Source: Paramacrobiotus metropolitanus (Eukaryota; Tardigrada; Eutardigrada; Parachela; Macrobiotidae). Taken from it: DNA of 64,000 nt. Under the pieces are notes generated by a model. The model was not told the origin of the DNA, ran no database searches, and saw only the letters and a program-made list of their open reading frames with translations. This document shows, in pieces, positions 30,101 through 42,340 of this stretch. Location of the stretch: NCBI RefSeq assembly GCF_019649055.1, contig NW_026570325.1:1-64000 (forward strand). The letters run 5' to 3'. Every line of letters starts with the position of its first letter. Within the stretch, counting starts at the first letter, position 1. Position numbers and translations under genes: made by a program.

Positions 30101-32107
30101 ATTGTGGGAGAAAGTGATCCAATTACGCGTCAACAAGACCAATTTTTTCTTTCGTTAAGCACCGGATAAAAAACCTAAAAAACTGCGTTAGCAGAAAAAT
30201 TTACATATTTTAAAAATGACAATTTTTTACTTTAAAAAAAAAGTTTTCTACAAAAAAATGTTTCTAAAAATTTTTATTTAAAAATTTACACCAGAATTAT
30301 ACAACAACAATATTTAGCAAAAGTTGTTATAAAATGTTGACCTTTCTACGCAAGAATTATATACCATCTGCGTTGCTGAAATTAAACGTAATTTGAATTT
30401 GAAAATAATTTCCCTTGATCTTCCGGTTCTGTTTTGCAGGATTTTTTTTACAAAATGTGAGTTGTATATTCCTCCGGAAATCTTGCGTTTAAGCTTGCAA
30501 AATTGCTTGGAGAAACCCGGATTAGGAAAATATTGAGCGCATAGCTTGTCTGGGTGAATCGATTTGTTGTTGATCGGAAATCGATGTAAAATCATGCAAA
30601 ACACCCGAACCGACCCCAATAAAACATAAACCATAAAAACCAACACACTGCGCAGCTGGTGCAGATACGATGTTTATTTTCATTCCATTTTCAGCATCGC
30701 ACAGCTGCTGTCGTTGTACAACATTCTGCAGGTACGTATCTGTAGTATTTGTACGACCGGCGTTTACAACCGGTTTTAGCCATTAAAAATGCAGTACTGC
30801 ATCTGTATCCGACTGGCGGTGTACGCCGCGCAGCAGCGTCATGTTTTCTCACCAGTCTCCCTCGTCTCAGCAAACATCACGGCAGCGCAGATATCCAGTT
30901 AGTTGGTTTATGTCGGTTTTTGTTCAGACGACGACGAGGGGAAATTTTTTGATCGCCGACCAACGGAGGATTACTGACGGATTACACTGACCATCAAATC
31001 CCATTACTTTATCGCCATTCTGGTCAATCTCCGCCGCCTAATTCACTGTATAAACAGCCGGTACGGTGAGTCGCCGTTGATGCGGCATGAATGGCGTTTG
31101 TTATTGTAAAGGATTTTCATTAAAAACATGCAATAATTTGGAAGCATTTCTTTGCAAACATTTTTCCTTGTAAAAACTACTATTTGATTCGTGTTTAATA
31201 ATTCTATGAACTTCTTCTCTTAGCTGAAATAATTTACATGGCATTTATTACAGTAAACGTTAAGGTGATTTATTGTGCAAATATTTTCGAGTATAAAGTA
31301 AATTCCCGTCTCTAATTTATTAGCTGCCTCATTCTTTAATCGGCACTTTCCCAATAATTAAAACAATCATTACATTAATTATAATAAAGATTGTTTCAAA
31401 TTCAGCCAGATGCTACCATCGAATAGTTTTTGCTGATTATATTTTCTGTTTGTCAATGTATTCATACTGGAAAACCGTCCGTATTATTGTCTTGTAAACA
31501 CCGATTTATTTGCAATTTTAAAGAGAATTTTTGGAAATTTATGCAGTGAACAAGCACAAACGAACGATGGCAAAATTAATCAGTTGCAGTATGTTTATTA
31601 ATCGAAATTCCGGAATCATACTGCATGTTACCTTTTGTACGATCAATATAATATAGTTGTTGAAAGACAATCAATAATCAGTAGGTAAACTGTAATTAAA
31701 TCAGACTGTTTATTAATCCGATCTAGTAAAAATCCAATTATATTACAAGGGAAATAATAATTGTAAAATTTTTCTTTCTTCCCAGCATTTTCTCGAAAAT
31801 TTATAACCGTAATTGGCATATAAACGACAACATTGAATTCATCCGACAGAAAAGGGCGGAAACGTTTTTGACCGTTTAAAAAAAGTGCTGAAAAGCACTT
31901 TTGACTAAAATAGCGGTTATTCACACTGGGCAGCAGTCAGCGAGCGCTGCGATGAATTATTTCTGCCATTACACCGGCAAAAGCAAGAAATCCATGAGTC
32001 GGCAGCGTTAAAAGCGCCGACCGGCTGCGTTTGGCTTTAAATCTGTCATTTAGCGCATCAGCGCATGACTCTTTAATTTGTCTCATCAAGGTTTGTACAT
32101 TTTGCAG
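27151..32107. other. Long AT-rich intergenic region
   Basis: Five kilobases without a credible protein gene; all open frames are short and AT-driven. Features worth noting: a perfect hairpin at 28063-28091; a CpG- and GC-richer patch at 29690-30090 that could be a promoter; and a possible non-coding first exon of the MARVEL gene ending at a GGTGAGT donor near 31066. I see no RNA gene. Confidence 0.4.
28063..28091. other. Perfect short hairpin
   Basis: TAATGTTTTCTTA, loop TCG, then the exact reverse complement: a 13-base-pair stem in AT-rich DNA. No neighbouring gene gives it a function. Confidence 0.6.
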
Positions 32108-32329
32108 CTGACACACACACTGAGTGACCATCTTCATCGTCAGCAACTGATCGGAAGTGAAGCATTTTGGAGGAGAAAGTCTGATTTTGATTTACCAGCC
32201 GGCAAACTGGTTTTCCCACATTTCCATCCGCCATTAACAGCATCGTTTTGCACCCTTCAATCAGCAGCAGCCGCCGCGGTGGACTGCCGGCTTTTTTAAG
32301 GAAACTGCTCGACCAGAAATAACGGACCA

Positions 32330-34812
32330 ATGGCCTATCTCAGCTTTTTGATGTCCCGCACGGGAATTCTCAAGTTACTGGAGACGGTAATTATTTGAGG
32401 GATTTGTTTGAAAATTATAAGATAATCTAGTTTTACAAATTTCTAGTAATACGTACTTTGTGGCAGTTTGTGGGAATTTATCCAAATTTTACATTGCGAA
32501 AAATGCGCAAGTGACCATTTGATTAACAATAATGTATATCGACACCAGCAAAATTTTTCTAAATAATTCCCAAAAGCTGATTATTTTTATTAAAATATCA
32601 GCGCGTTTGGATGCTTTTAATATGCTCAGTATAACGTCCAAATTTGTTTTCTGTTATTTTTACTTGCTTGACTTTTTTCTTAATCGTAAACTAGAGAGGT
32701 TTGTTTTAATACAACGTTCTGCAGTTTATTTTTTGAACTTTTTTAAATAATATTCTTATTCGCGACTTAATTCTTTTTAATCTGTTTCTAATCGTTTTCT
32801 TATTTTTTTAACGCTTTAATTTTGGCAGCTGGTAATACCACTTCCGGTTTATGTATTTCGGCAAAATTTTCCCAAGCATGCTTTGCACAGTGGGAATTTT
32901 GTGCATTCACGAGTTTGTGCATTTACGTGTACACAAAATCTCTCATGCATGTGTAGAAATTTATTTTGGCTCCTCCAAAACATAACATTAGCGTAATAGT
33001 AAATCAAGAAATTAATATCGAATGCAGTTGTATTGTGCTGCAGATTATCGGGATCGTGGTTATCGCCATCGTCTCGCAGTATGGCATCCACGTCTTCCAC
33101 TATCCCGACATGATCCCCGCCAGTTCCTTCCTGTTGGGCGTGGCCGCCGGTGGTTTGATTGTCTCCTTTATCGAACTGGTCACTTTCTTCTACGACGATG
33201 ATACACGCTATGCAGTGCGCAAAAGTCTTTTTGTAAGTACTTATTTTCTGGCAGAGTAATTATTATGCACTAGCGATCAACATGCCTTAGCGGGATTCCC
33301 TACCTTGCGTGTTTGTCTTGGTATAGGAAGTGATGTTCTGTTGCGTAATGTGCGCGCTATACTTAGCGGCGGCCTGCACCATGGTCTACTTTGTACACGT
33401 ACGGGCCCGACTGCACTACGAGACCACCAATCACGAATTCGACATTTATCCGGGATGCATTGCGGCAACGGTACGTATTACGTAACTGTTCAACATCGTA
33501 TAAATGTAACAAGAAATTATTTGGAAATAATGGTTCTGCAATGTATTAATTCTTTTGGTATACTTCGCTTTTACTCGCGTTCCGACCGCTTACAGATTAC
33601 ACTTCCACGTTCCGACCACCGGTCTGCATTAGTAAACCCCCCCAGCGCGCGGTTACATTTGAAAGGTAGCGACGGCAGGCTTTGCCAATGAAAAATTGAA
33701 AATACTGGAATCCACTTTTAATGCTCATCCCTCGTAAACTACGAAGCAAATACGCTAAAACAATACTGTAGTGCCAATTAAATTCCGCACCATTTCGTAA
33801 AGCGTGATGCTCTAAAGCTGTATGTGGGGTTCAGCGTTCGCTGAACGCGCTGAACAGCGTCAGACTGCCAGTAGCAAAGGGCCGAGCGTTGCTCACTCTT
33901 GAAAAATTGTTCCTGCTTCAAAACGGTTCTCTATCGAGATTTATAGACTTGAATCTAATCCAAAATATGCTTTTACAATTTATGTTTACAAAATATGCGA
34001 ATGCGAACTGGTGTGAATATTATCTGACTCGAATAGCTTTGTCGTACCCGCACGTACTACTGAGTATGAATTATTTGAAACTGCTTGTTCAGCCAGTTCA
34101 CGAGCCTGTAGACAGTGAACCCAGTGAACGCTAAAGCCATCCATACAGCGCTTGTCTAGCATGCTGTACGAAAAAGTGCGGAATTCACTTGGCACCACAG
34201 TAATTTAAGATACGGGAAAAAAATTATAAATTTTTCAAGCCTAGGTAAGTGACAATTCATAGAAATCAAAACAAGTTATAGACATCGGCGATCTTTCGTG
34301 CGCTTAAGCATACAATCAACGGCGAAGAGCTACGCAGAGATCCTATGGTCTGTCTACGAGAAAGGAAAATGACTATAACTTTTCTTAATCGCCATAAATT
34401 TCCACTTATTTGGAATCAAAAATATTTTAAATTTTTTCTCCATCTTTTAGTCCATTGATTGAGTGATATTATTCCGTAATGCATGGGGAATGAGCGTTTG
34501 AAGTGAGCGAATGATGCAGATTTAACAGTAAGCGAAAGCTGCGCTCAGCGCTACGTAGAAAAATGTAATCGCGCGCAGGGGGGTTTACTAATGCAGACCG
34601 GTGGACGGAACGTGAAGGTGTATTCTGTAAGCGGTCGGAACGCGAGTAAAACCGAAGTATGCATATGGAAACAATGAATTTTGCAATTTTTGTAGGTTTT
34701 CGCTTTCATAAACATGCTGCTGTATTTGATCGATACAATTTTGGCCTATTCGGACATGAAAGCCACAGTGGCCGGTGGACCGCGATATTTCGAGACGGTG
34801 GTCTACAAATAA
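32330..34812 (+). CDS. MARVEL-domain four-pass membrane protein
   Basis: Four coding exons: 32330-32386, 33044-33232, 33327-33470 and 34696-34812, all with GT-AG borders in phase 0. The product has 168 residues. Exon 1 encodes MAYLSFLMSRTGILKLLET, matching the conserved MARVEL start (Gly-Ile-Leu-Lys-Leu-Leu-Glu). Four hydrophobic segments follow: IIGIVVIAIVS, SFLLGVAAGGLIVSFIELV, VMFCCVMCALYLAAACTMVYF and VFAFINMLLYLIDTILAY. This is the size and layout of small MARVEL proteins (MAL, CMTM and arthropod relatives) that act in vesicle trafficking and membrane apposition. A 5' UTR exon probably starts at 32108 after a TTTGCAG acceptor. The last intron is enlarged to 1.2 kb by nested TIR elements. 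Confidence 0.87.
33563..34657. mobile_element. Non-autonomous TIR element in the last MARVEL intron
   Basis: Terminal inverted repeats of about 100 bases (33560-33660 and 34560-34660, about 90 percent identical) begin CTTCGSTTTTACTCGCG (S marks C in one arm and G in the other). TA lies at both outer ends. There is no transposase ORF. A second inverted-repeat element sits inside it. The insertion leaves both splice sites intact. Confidence 0.8.
33766..34200. mobile_element. MITE-like element nested inside the intronic TIR element
   Basis: Ends are CTGTRGTGCCAAKTRAATTC in inverted orientation, flanked by TA on both sides (33764-33765 and 34201-34202). The inverted repeats are diverged, with similarity over about 55-60 bases. 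The TA target and CTGT start suit the Tc1/mariner group. Length 435 bases, no ORF of note. Confidence 0.72.
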
Positions 34813-35516
34813 TTGTTATCCTGATAAAGCTGCCTCCTGCAGTTCCCGTTTCCTTTACGTGCTTTTATAACTGTTAATTGTCTTCCTCACTTTCCTGCTA
34901 AAAGTACTAATGAAACGCCACTACCATAACTTGAATAATGAGTGGCAGGCGCGTGATTTAAGATTGCCAAATGTCCTGTATGATTGTATCGTCTAACAAT
35001 CACATGGAACATTTTCTAGATTGTTCCGGACTTTTGCAAGGCCACATGAGAATTTTGATATTCCCGTTTCAGTGTGCGCTAATTTACTTCTGGCATTACG
35101 GAACTATTACTGCGGTTTATCAGTAACATTTTTGAAAGCTCGTATTCGAAAACGAAACACACACGAACGACGTTGGGCGTTAATCCATAGTAAGTAAATG
35201 AACGACTGTCGTTCGGTTTGGCACCCGTGAAGTATATTTCCCACAAACCGATTTCCTTCCGGTTTTCTTCTTCGCCTGATTAAGTAAAACGCAACTTTAC
35301 AGAGTACAGTAGTACTTAAAATTTTTAAAAAAAGCTCGAATCGCTATCATGCATACCGAGCCGAGCGACCATAGTACAAGTAGGAAAATACACTCGCTTA
35401 TTGCGATCACTACAATAAAGAAAATACATGAACGATGAATAAAGCGCAGAAAAGAAAAACGGTACCAACATCAGCACTATACGTGTGTGCTGCGTCAAAC
35501 CATTCGAGCTACCAGC
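34813..35516. other. Intergenic after the MARVEL gene
   Basis: AT-rich, with no gene or clear repeat seen. It should contain the 3' UTR of the MARVEL gene. Confidence 0.4.
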
Positions 35517-36026
35517 TGTCAGAGCGGCATCCGCTCTCTATAGGATCGTTCGATAGAATATTTCGATAGATTTGTATGCTTTGCCGATAGCCTAGTGGTG
35601 CCTCTCTCGGCCTTAGAGTATGGAGGTTGTGGGTTCGATTCCCTCAATCGGCAGATTTTTTGCGAGTTTCTGTGCGAGCCTAGCCCAGCCCTTTCATGGT
35701 AGCAGAGCCGTTCGATCTACGGATCCTCCTATTAATTCTATTAAATTATTCGATTAATTAAGCGATTATAAACTACTATTATTAAGCCGATTTGCCGAAC
35801 GTATGACTTAACCGTTGTACGTACAGCCGACTCGATATGAGTATGAGCCGACTCTATCAGTACGGGATTTGGGCTGTATCAGCTCGAGGGACCTCGCTTC
35901 GTAGCGGAGGGGGTGTCAGAGCGGCATCCGCTCTCTATAGGATCGTTCGATAGAATATTTCGATAGATTTGTATGCTTTGCCGATAGCCTAGTGGTGCCT
36001 CTCTCGGCCTTAGAGTATGGAGGTTG
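35517..36026 (+). repeat. Short retroelement-like unit with tRNA-type promoter boxes
   Basis: A 397-base unit starting TGTCAGAGCGGCATCC at 35517 is followed by a second copy of its first 113 bases at 35914-36026. At 35581-35653 there is a tRNA-like sequence: box A TAGCCTAGTGG and box B GGTTCGATTCC match the RNA polymerase III consensus, and the ends TTGCCGA/TCGGCAG pair. The D stem cannot form and position 33 is not U, so it is not a working tRNA. A tRNA-derived SINE is one reading. Alternatively, GCGGAGGGGG just before the second TGTCAG looks like a polypurine tract before an LTR, which would make this a miniature LTR element (TRIM). Confidence 0.6.
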
Positions 36027-36039
36027 CTATAAAAAAAGT

Positions 36040-37800
36040 ACTGTGACAGTAACATCCGGTTGGAAGCGGATAATCACTATATAATAATCGCGTAAGCCTT
36101 TACGAAATTCAAACTCTGTCGAGTTCGCCAGCCCGATTCACTGAACCAAAATCCCCTGTCTACATGTCATTCGATAGCCTTTAGTGTGTAGATTTGCCAT
36201 CGCAAGTCAGTTTTTAGAGAAAAAAAAACGTTTGAAAGAAAACTTTGAAAAACTTTAATATATAAAGCCTATAGGAAATGTCATGTATTGTACGAACGGC
36301 ATAATCTTTTATTATGTCCGCTCGGGACAGCAGCAAACAACCAACTAAACTCTAGACATGGCAACAATAACGGACAACAACAATACCGTTGCTACGGCAC
36401 ATTAGCCATAGGCTATTATCCATTTCACGAGATACTCGTACAACCTTTGTACGAGTACTCACATACACTACAGGAAAAGTCAAGGATCCACCATTGCAAA
36501 ACCGACCATTCCACCACTGTCTCGACAGCCAAAACGCGTTCTTTGCGGGGATTGGGGGCAACTTTGATGTTCTTGATTCTTGAATCATGATCACGTGGTA
36601 TTCCGTAATCTTGAACGAATTAATAAATATTTCATCAATAGTTGCCTGACTTGCCTCCAAAAAAAAGATTTGAGAAGGAAGACCTAACAAAGTCTTCGAG
36701 TATGGAATTTGCTTCTCAAGTAGCTGCTGTTTGCAGTGGTTTGACCAAATTGAAGTTGCAAATTTCCCCGGGCGGCTGCCATTGTTACTGATTTCAGGAA
36801 TTGCCTTTGAAAGCAAAAATTTACTCACCACAACTAATGAGTACCTTTAATTGGTTTTCAGTGGAAAATAATGTCCGAGAAGTAGAGTTCGCAAATCGTC
36901 AAGATTTCAGCAGCGAAACGGAAATTTTTAGCCTTTTTGGAAAACTTGACGAAACTTAACTGTTTGTAAATTTCGAAAAATAATAACGAAACTTCGCGAT
37001 TTTACCAAACCATTTAAGGAAACTTGGCGATAACGGAAAATATTTTGCTGACTAAAAAACGAACGGCGAGAAGGTCACATTTTTAGTTTAAATATAACGG
37101 CAAGCTAGCAGCCGCACATCCACATGAGCTTGGTTTGATAACTCTACAGTTAATGTGTATTAACTGCAACGAGAGCTATAGCTAAAAATTAATTTCTTTT
37201 ATTTTAACGATAACTTAGCGGTCGGTAGGCGCGAACTGCAGTAAGCCAAGGTGGAATCTCCGTTAATGTTATTGAGACCCAGAAATTTTTGCGAAACCTG
37301 AAGCAAATTCTTCACTTTGTCAAAGAAGGCGGAGCCGCAGGCGACGCCGAGCTGCGGCGCGAGCGGAGCTTGCGGAGCAGCAAGCGAGGCAACTTTCTTT
37401 ACACTTCAAGGTTAGCAACTTAGCGGTACATTGAAATTAGAAACATCGCGGCTTAGCGCGCGATGGTAGAAATGAGAAGATAGCATGAATTGTATTTGAA
37501 TTAGTTATGGAGCTTCTGTTTTGAAACTAAGTGAAAAATTCGGCTTTTTACTGTAATGGTGAGGAGGATTAGTGCAGAAGCTGAAGTGAATGAAAGCCGG
37601 CCCTTTTTCGGGAAAATTGAGCACATGGCGGTCATTTTTGCAAGGAAATATTTATCGCTCATTTATTCCGCGAAATTTGCTCTGACCAGTCAGCTAGAAT
37701 ATACCTATGTACAGCTATGTACAACGGACGTTTTCGTTCCGTAATACTGATTTAGCTGGTGAAATTGGTATTTACTATCAATACTTTGCGCAAAACAGCT
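36040..37800 (+). repeat. Diverged duplicate of the 62.5-63.95 kb region
   Basis: From about 36069 (TCACTATATAATAATCGCGTAAG) the sequence aligns in the same orientation with 62517 onwards: the last part of the second kinase-Kelch gene and about 1.3 kb downstream. Similarity is patchy, high in the first 200 bases (36069-36280 against 62517-62720), in the block at 37321-37391 and around 37555-37620. The gene part is only the tail of the last exon, with frame-breaking changes, so it cannot encode a protein. The left boundary abuts the second, partial copy of the short retroelement-like unit. Confidence 0.8.
37325..37391 (+). repeat. Conserved GC-rich block, copy 1
   Basis: About 67 bases, AAGGCGGAGCCGCAGGCGAC and onwards, match 63340-63406 with one or two changes, far better than the flanks. 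It can fold into several GC stems (GCGG/CCGC, GGC/GCC, GCGAGC/GCTTGC with a G-U pair). It stands out from AT-rich surroundings. Function unknown. Confidence 0.75.
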
Positions 37801-38562
37801 AAAACTTTCAAATGATTTCAGTTTTTACCTGACCGGAAAAAAGTAAAGGGAAATTAACGGCACTACTTTTGTCGATCACTGTCTCTTAACAAATCCACCC
37901 AAATTGAGAATACGAAGCTTTAACTGAATCGAAGATATGAATTGACTGCTCACCGCATCATACCCTCGTGAAAATTAAAGTTACAAAAAAGATCTAGTTA
38001 AGAATTCGTGTACTATAGATTATACTACTAAACGTTGTAAAATATTTTGTGAGCAGCCGATTCTATGTCGAAGTTTTATGTAACTTCTCATCTTTGTTTA
38101 CTTACACAGTTACACTTAATGCTACACAAAACTTCCACGACAGTTCAACATTTTCATTATCACAAATCGAGAACAGACACGGCAAAATACTATTCGTAAA
38201 AAAATAAAAAAAACAATCAGAACGTCGCAATTATTTGCTAAAGTCTGTCGTAAATCCTGACTTATTTAAGTAAGCCAGGAGAAAAACAGCGAAGTTATTG
38301 ATGCGAAACAAAAAATCATAGGGTCAAGATGATGACTGTAGGAAATGAGAATCGTCGAAGAGGGTGAGAACTAATCCAGGCAAAGGAAGGGCGCTCGGCT
38401 AATTCGAACCAGAAACACCACAGTCGCAGCGGTCAAGACCGACAGGATGCGTGTCTAAGCCAAAGGAGCATACATCTGGAAACAAAGAACGTAATATTCT
38501 CAACCGAATTAAAATTATCAAGTGAAGTTGGACAAGAAAAATAGATGATTTTGCTTACTTTT
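37800..38562. other. Intergenic left of the palindrome-bearing cluster
   Basis: No gene seen. If the cluster at 38.6-49.2 kb is a mobile element, its left terminus may lie here, but I found no terminal inverted repeat matching 49.2-51.6 kb. Confidence 0.35.
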
Positions 38563-40355
38563 CTACGTGTTGCACAAAATGACGAGCTGAGTACTTCCAT
38601 CCTTCACAGTCTCGTATGTCACCAGCTCGATCAGGTCGTCCGTCAAAGGGATGTTCAGTGGCGGGATGTCGAAAACTGTATGCGGTGGAATCACTCGCTC
38701 CCTCGTGGCCAGCGGTCCGGAAGCCAGAGGACATTCCCGAGCGTTGCATTCAATTGCACGTGCAACGTCACCTTTATAAAAAGGTCCAGACAAAGGAGCG
38801 AAGCAGCCTCGGCATTTCAGATAAAACTGTTTCTGCAGAACAAATACTGTCATCAGCAACAGATTTATTATCCAGAATAACTGGAGTCGACTCCTTAATT
38901 CTTACCGCATGAATCTTCCTCATATGCGTGCTAATATGCAGCCAGTTGATTTTCTCACCGCAGAGGGTACACAAGACGTAATAGAACTCCCCCTTTGACC
39001 TGCATTAAAGCATTCATTACAAACTGTATACCCATTGAAAAAAATGTGAACAATAATAACTACCATTTATGAGCGTGGTTTAAATAAGAACGGACTTCCG
39101 ATCTAATCAGACACATCACGCAATGGCAGGTTGCAGTTTCTGTCCAATGCTTGTGCGGCAAGGACAGATCAAGCCGACGGGTGGCGAGGCGGCAAAGTCC
39201 CACAGAGTCCAGCATACTTTTCGCCGTCTGTTAAATGCGTAAATAAAATGACTGACAGTCGTACAAATTAAGACTTAACCGAACAATTCCTGTACCTCCG
39301 GCGAGTTTGAAAGAAACGGTTTAATCCAGTCGTAGACATAGCACGACACCGACGCCTGGTCTTTAACAGATGGAGGCTTCTGAAGACTGCGGGGTAGGAA
39401 GGCAGAAGAGGCAAGTCTAGGTCGACCTTTGTGTTTTGCCAAGAACTCCGCCCACTCCCGGACCGCCTTTTCCATATCCATTGAGAAGCGAATGTATTTA
39501 TGGAGCTCATTGCCCATCAGCTCACAGTCAACGTCGGAGTTTCTGTAAAACCGGCAGATGCTTGATTATTGATTTAGCGAAAAATTGAATAAATATTAAG
39601 ATCTTTATGTTAGATACAAATACTGAAAATATTTATGCTCTGGGGAATTCTGCAGTACCCGAAAATTGGAACGTTCTGCGTGATCCTGGCGAATATATTG
39701 AGCCGCGTGAGGTCATTACCGCTCAGATAAAACTTCCCCTTGTTTTCATATCCGTCAAAACTTTCTGGAAAAGCGCAGCGGAAAGTATTCAGCGGGAGTA
39801 CAATCGAACTCATTCCCGGAAGAGGAATCTCCGGTGCTATGGTCACCAACGATACGACGGTGTCTAAATTCTGCACCAGATCCGACATCGCAGTGAATCT
39901 CAGAGCTGCAGAAAGCCTCCACCCTTCGCTGCAAACAAGAAAAAAATACAATTAGAAAATGGGTCGACCCAGCATAGACTGCTAAAATACACAAGTATGT
40001 ATTACACGTTGCAATTCGGACAACGACAGACGATGTCGTGATTCTCGTCAGCATTTGCACCCGGCTGTTTTGCAATCCATTCGTCTGCGCATTTATGACA
40101 CACTATTCCACTACAGCAGGGCGAAATCACAAGGCTATGGAACGGACAATCAACGCCAATCATACACTGAACGGAATTCTTCACATCCTGCAAACAAAAC
40201 AGAAAATCATAAAAACAACTTGTAAATGTCCATGGGATAAGTTGAGAATTAATTTTGAAAAATCTTAAGACCTAAATTTTGCATTTAATCCGCTATTTAA
40301 AGATGGCTGAACTTACGTATACTGCCTCTAATAATCTTCTTCGGTGATTTTCCAT
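38563..40355 (-). CDS. RING-like and zinc-finger protein in the palindrome cluster
   Basis: Seven minus-strand exons by splice-site reading: 40355-40317, 40187-40006, 39928-39659, 39542-39296, 39227-39064, 38999-38906 and 38832-38563; phases agree throughout and the product is about 421 residues. Exon 2 is RING-like: Cys pairs in VQCMIGVDC, SPCCSGIVCHKC and VCRCPNC. Exons 5-7 form zinc-finger modules: CVMCLIRSEVRSYLNHAH, CTLCGEKINWLHISTHMRKIH (Cys2-His2) and KCRGCF with ECNAREC. A ubiquitin ligase or DNA/RNA-binding role is suggested, not shown. GTCGAC palindromes lie a few bases before the ATG (40360), in intron 2 (39961), in exon 4 (39419) and in intron 6 (38883). The model needs transcript support; exons 3 and 5 are the least certain. 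Confidence 0.55.
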
Positions 40356-41309
40356 TTTAGGAGTCGACTCCACTAGCAGCGGTATCCTGTAGCGAGAAAT
40401 CCGATTTTCGGTAAATATAGTACCGTAGTAATAATCCAGAATAGTCGCGGCTACAGCTTGCTTAAGGAGAAGCCGTTACTACAAAAATCGATACGAGTAC
40501 CGAAGCCGTCAAGGAAAAATAATCTATAACCTTTTCGCAGTGTAATCCCTTAGGCCACAATGAAGTGCGCCATGCGAGTCTGCTGCCAACCCTGTACAGT
40601 ACTTACCCATAGATAATGCCGATCAAGAAAATGTGCCAAACGCCAGTCCAGAACACAGTTATGATTACGGAAAGTATCAAGCCACCGCATCAAACAACGA
40701 CCTACTGTGATACATTCATATGATGAGAGAGATCTCCCGGCTTCGATCCCGGCCCGGTTGTATTACCGTCCTGTGGCAGCTGCGGCTTGTGCAGGCACGG
40801 ACAGCTGATCGGGGCGCAACAATATCCAAAGAATCTGCAATCAGGAAACAAACTGCAACAACGTTTCAGAATTCCTGAATGCTTCCGATCATGTTACATT
40901 TCACATAAAGCTCAAGCTAAATAATCTCGAATCGCACGCCTACAAATGCTATTTTCGGTACTGAATTTTCTTTTTTCAGTACGGAATTTTCAGTACTGAA
41001 ACCAGGCGTACAGACACATAGGAACCCTGATTCTTGAGATCATAAAGATGCTACTCTACAGAAATTCTCTATCTGGCGCAGCCGGCGATCTATTTCGACT
41101 ACAGTGGCTACACACCGCCACTGTAGCTTAACGGTTACTTGCAAGTTTACGATATCTCGCAGCCCCTTTTCTGTCTGTGGCCCTCCAAACTTGGAGTAGC
41201 ACTTAAAATCCTAGCCTATTGCAAAACTGAATGGTTTTTCAATTTTACATTCTACCGATAAAGACGCACGTAACAACTATTTATTAAATTTAACCCCAGC
41301 AGGCAAAGC

Positions 41310-41560
41310 ACTTACACTACGGTAGGCAATCAGTGACGCGTCGCGCAACCAAGAAACACTTGGATCGTCCACTTGCGTTGTCCACGTGGGTCGTTGGGCG
41401 CTATGATCCGTCTTGTTTCGGCTGTAGAAACCCAATCGCGAAGGCAAGCGCCATTCTGCATTCAGATCATCCGACTCTTCACCGCAATCCACCACACCGC
41501 CGCACTCAACAGAACAAGGAGAACATGAACAAGAGGATACCGCAGTTGCTAATCCAGAAA
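41310..41560 (-). CDS. Possible exon of an unknown gene
   Basis: Minus-strand open frame from a plausible acceptor (CTGGATTAG) to a GTAAGT donor near 41309. It encodes about 80 residues with a Cys-rich start (SSCSCSPCSVECGG) and an acidic then Trp-containing stretch (AEWRLPSRLGFYSRNK). No domain is recognised and no clear partner exons are found. It may belong to a gene interleaved with the palindrome cluster, or be chance. Confidence 0.25.
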
Positions 41561-42340
41561 AATGGGAATATTCGTTACAAGAGGAATGATCAACAATAGT
41601 AATTCTTTAGATCAGTCAACGCTTCACATCACATAATCATAATCGAAGAAACTTTTGAACCGTTGTTCGGGATGCTAAATTAAAAGTTATGAGTGGCATT
41701 TACTTGTCGAAAGGTAAAACTATAAACACTGATATTTTGCGCAACTACTGGTTCTTCTAATTCTCTAATTACCACGTTCTCACAGTTCACTGGAAAAACC
41801 TGTTGTCGGAACCCAGCGTGTGTGCATGCGGCGCGATTCTTTGACATACCGAAAGCGTCTGACGCGCCACCTACCTCTTCTTGACTTGCAACACTACTCA
41901 GTAACGCAGAAGTACTTATAATTGGAACATCTTACTCGGACATTACTTACTATGTTCTTAGTGAATTACTTAGTTTAGTTTAGTTGCGTTTAGTTGTTAA
42001 ACTTGTTTCGTTTATATGTTTAATTTCTCCTTTCTTAACATCGTTCTCTACTTTTATATTTTTGTTAACTTATGCTCTTCCATCACATTTTCAATAAAAA
42101 TTGACAGTGACTACATGAGACCCACGTCAACCTATGGACATCTTTTAGAGCATTTCTGACATCGGGATAATTTTCAGCGCATCTTTCTAATATAGAAACC
42201 ATTTCTCAATATTTTTTTAGAAAAAAAAAATTTCTTACTGCCGGGTCCCATTACGCACCTCGATAACCTTGGGCGGTTCCGATGACGCCACGAACGGAAT
42301 CTTTTATTTATGCGTTTTATCTACTTTTTCTAGGTAAACC

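Noticed and set aside
35581-35653. Functional tRNA gene
   Set aside because: Box A, box B and acceptor pairing are present, but the D stem does not form, the base before the anticodon is not U, and a truncated copy lies 400 bases away; it is a repeat-derived sequence.
40620-40860. Small hydrophobic membrane protein (stress-type, Pmp3-like) on the minus strand
   Set aside because: One frame gives a hydrophobic stretch (LILSVIITVFWTGVWHIFLIG), but it is preceded by in-frame stops and a competing spliced frame exists; similarity is too weak to name.
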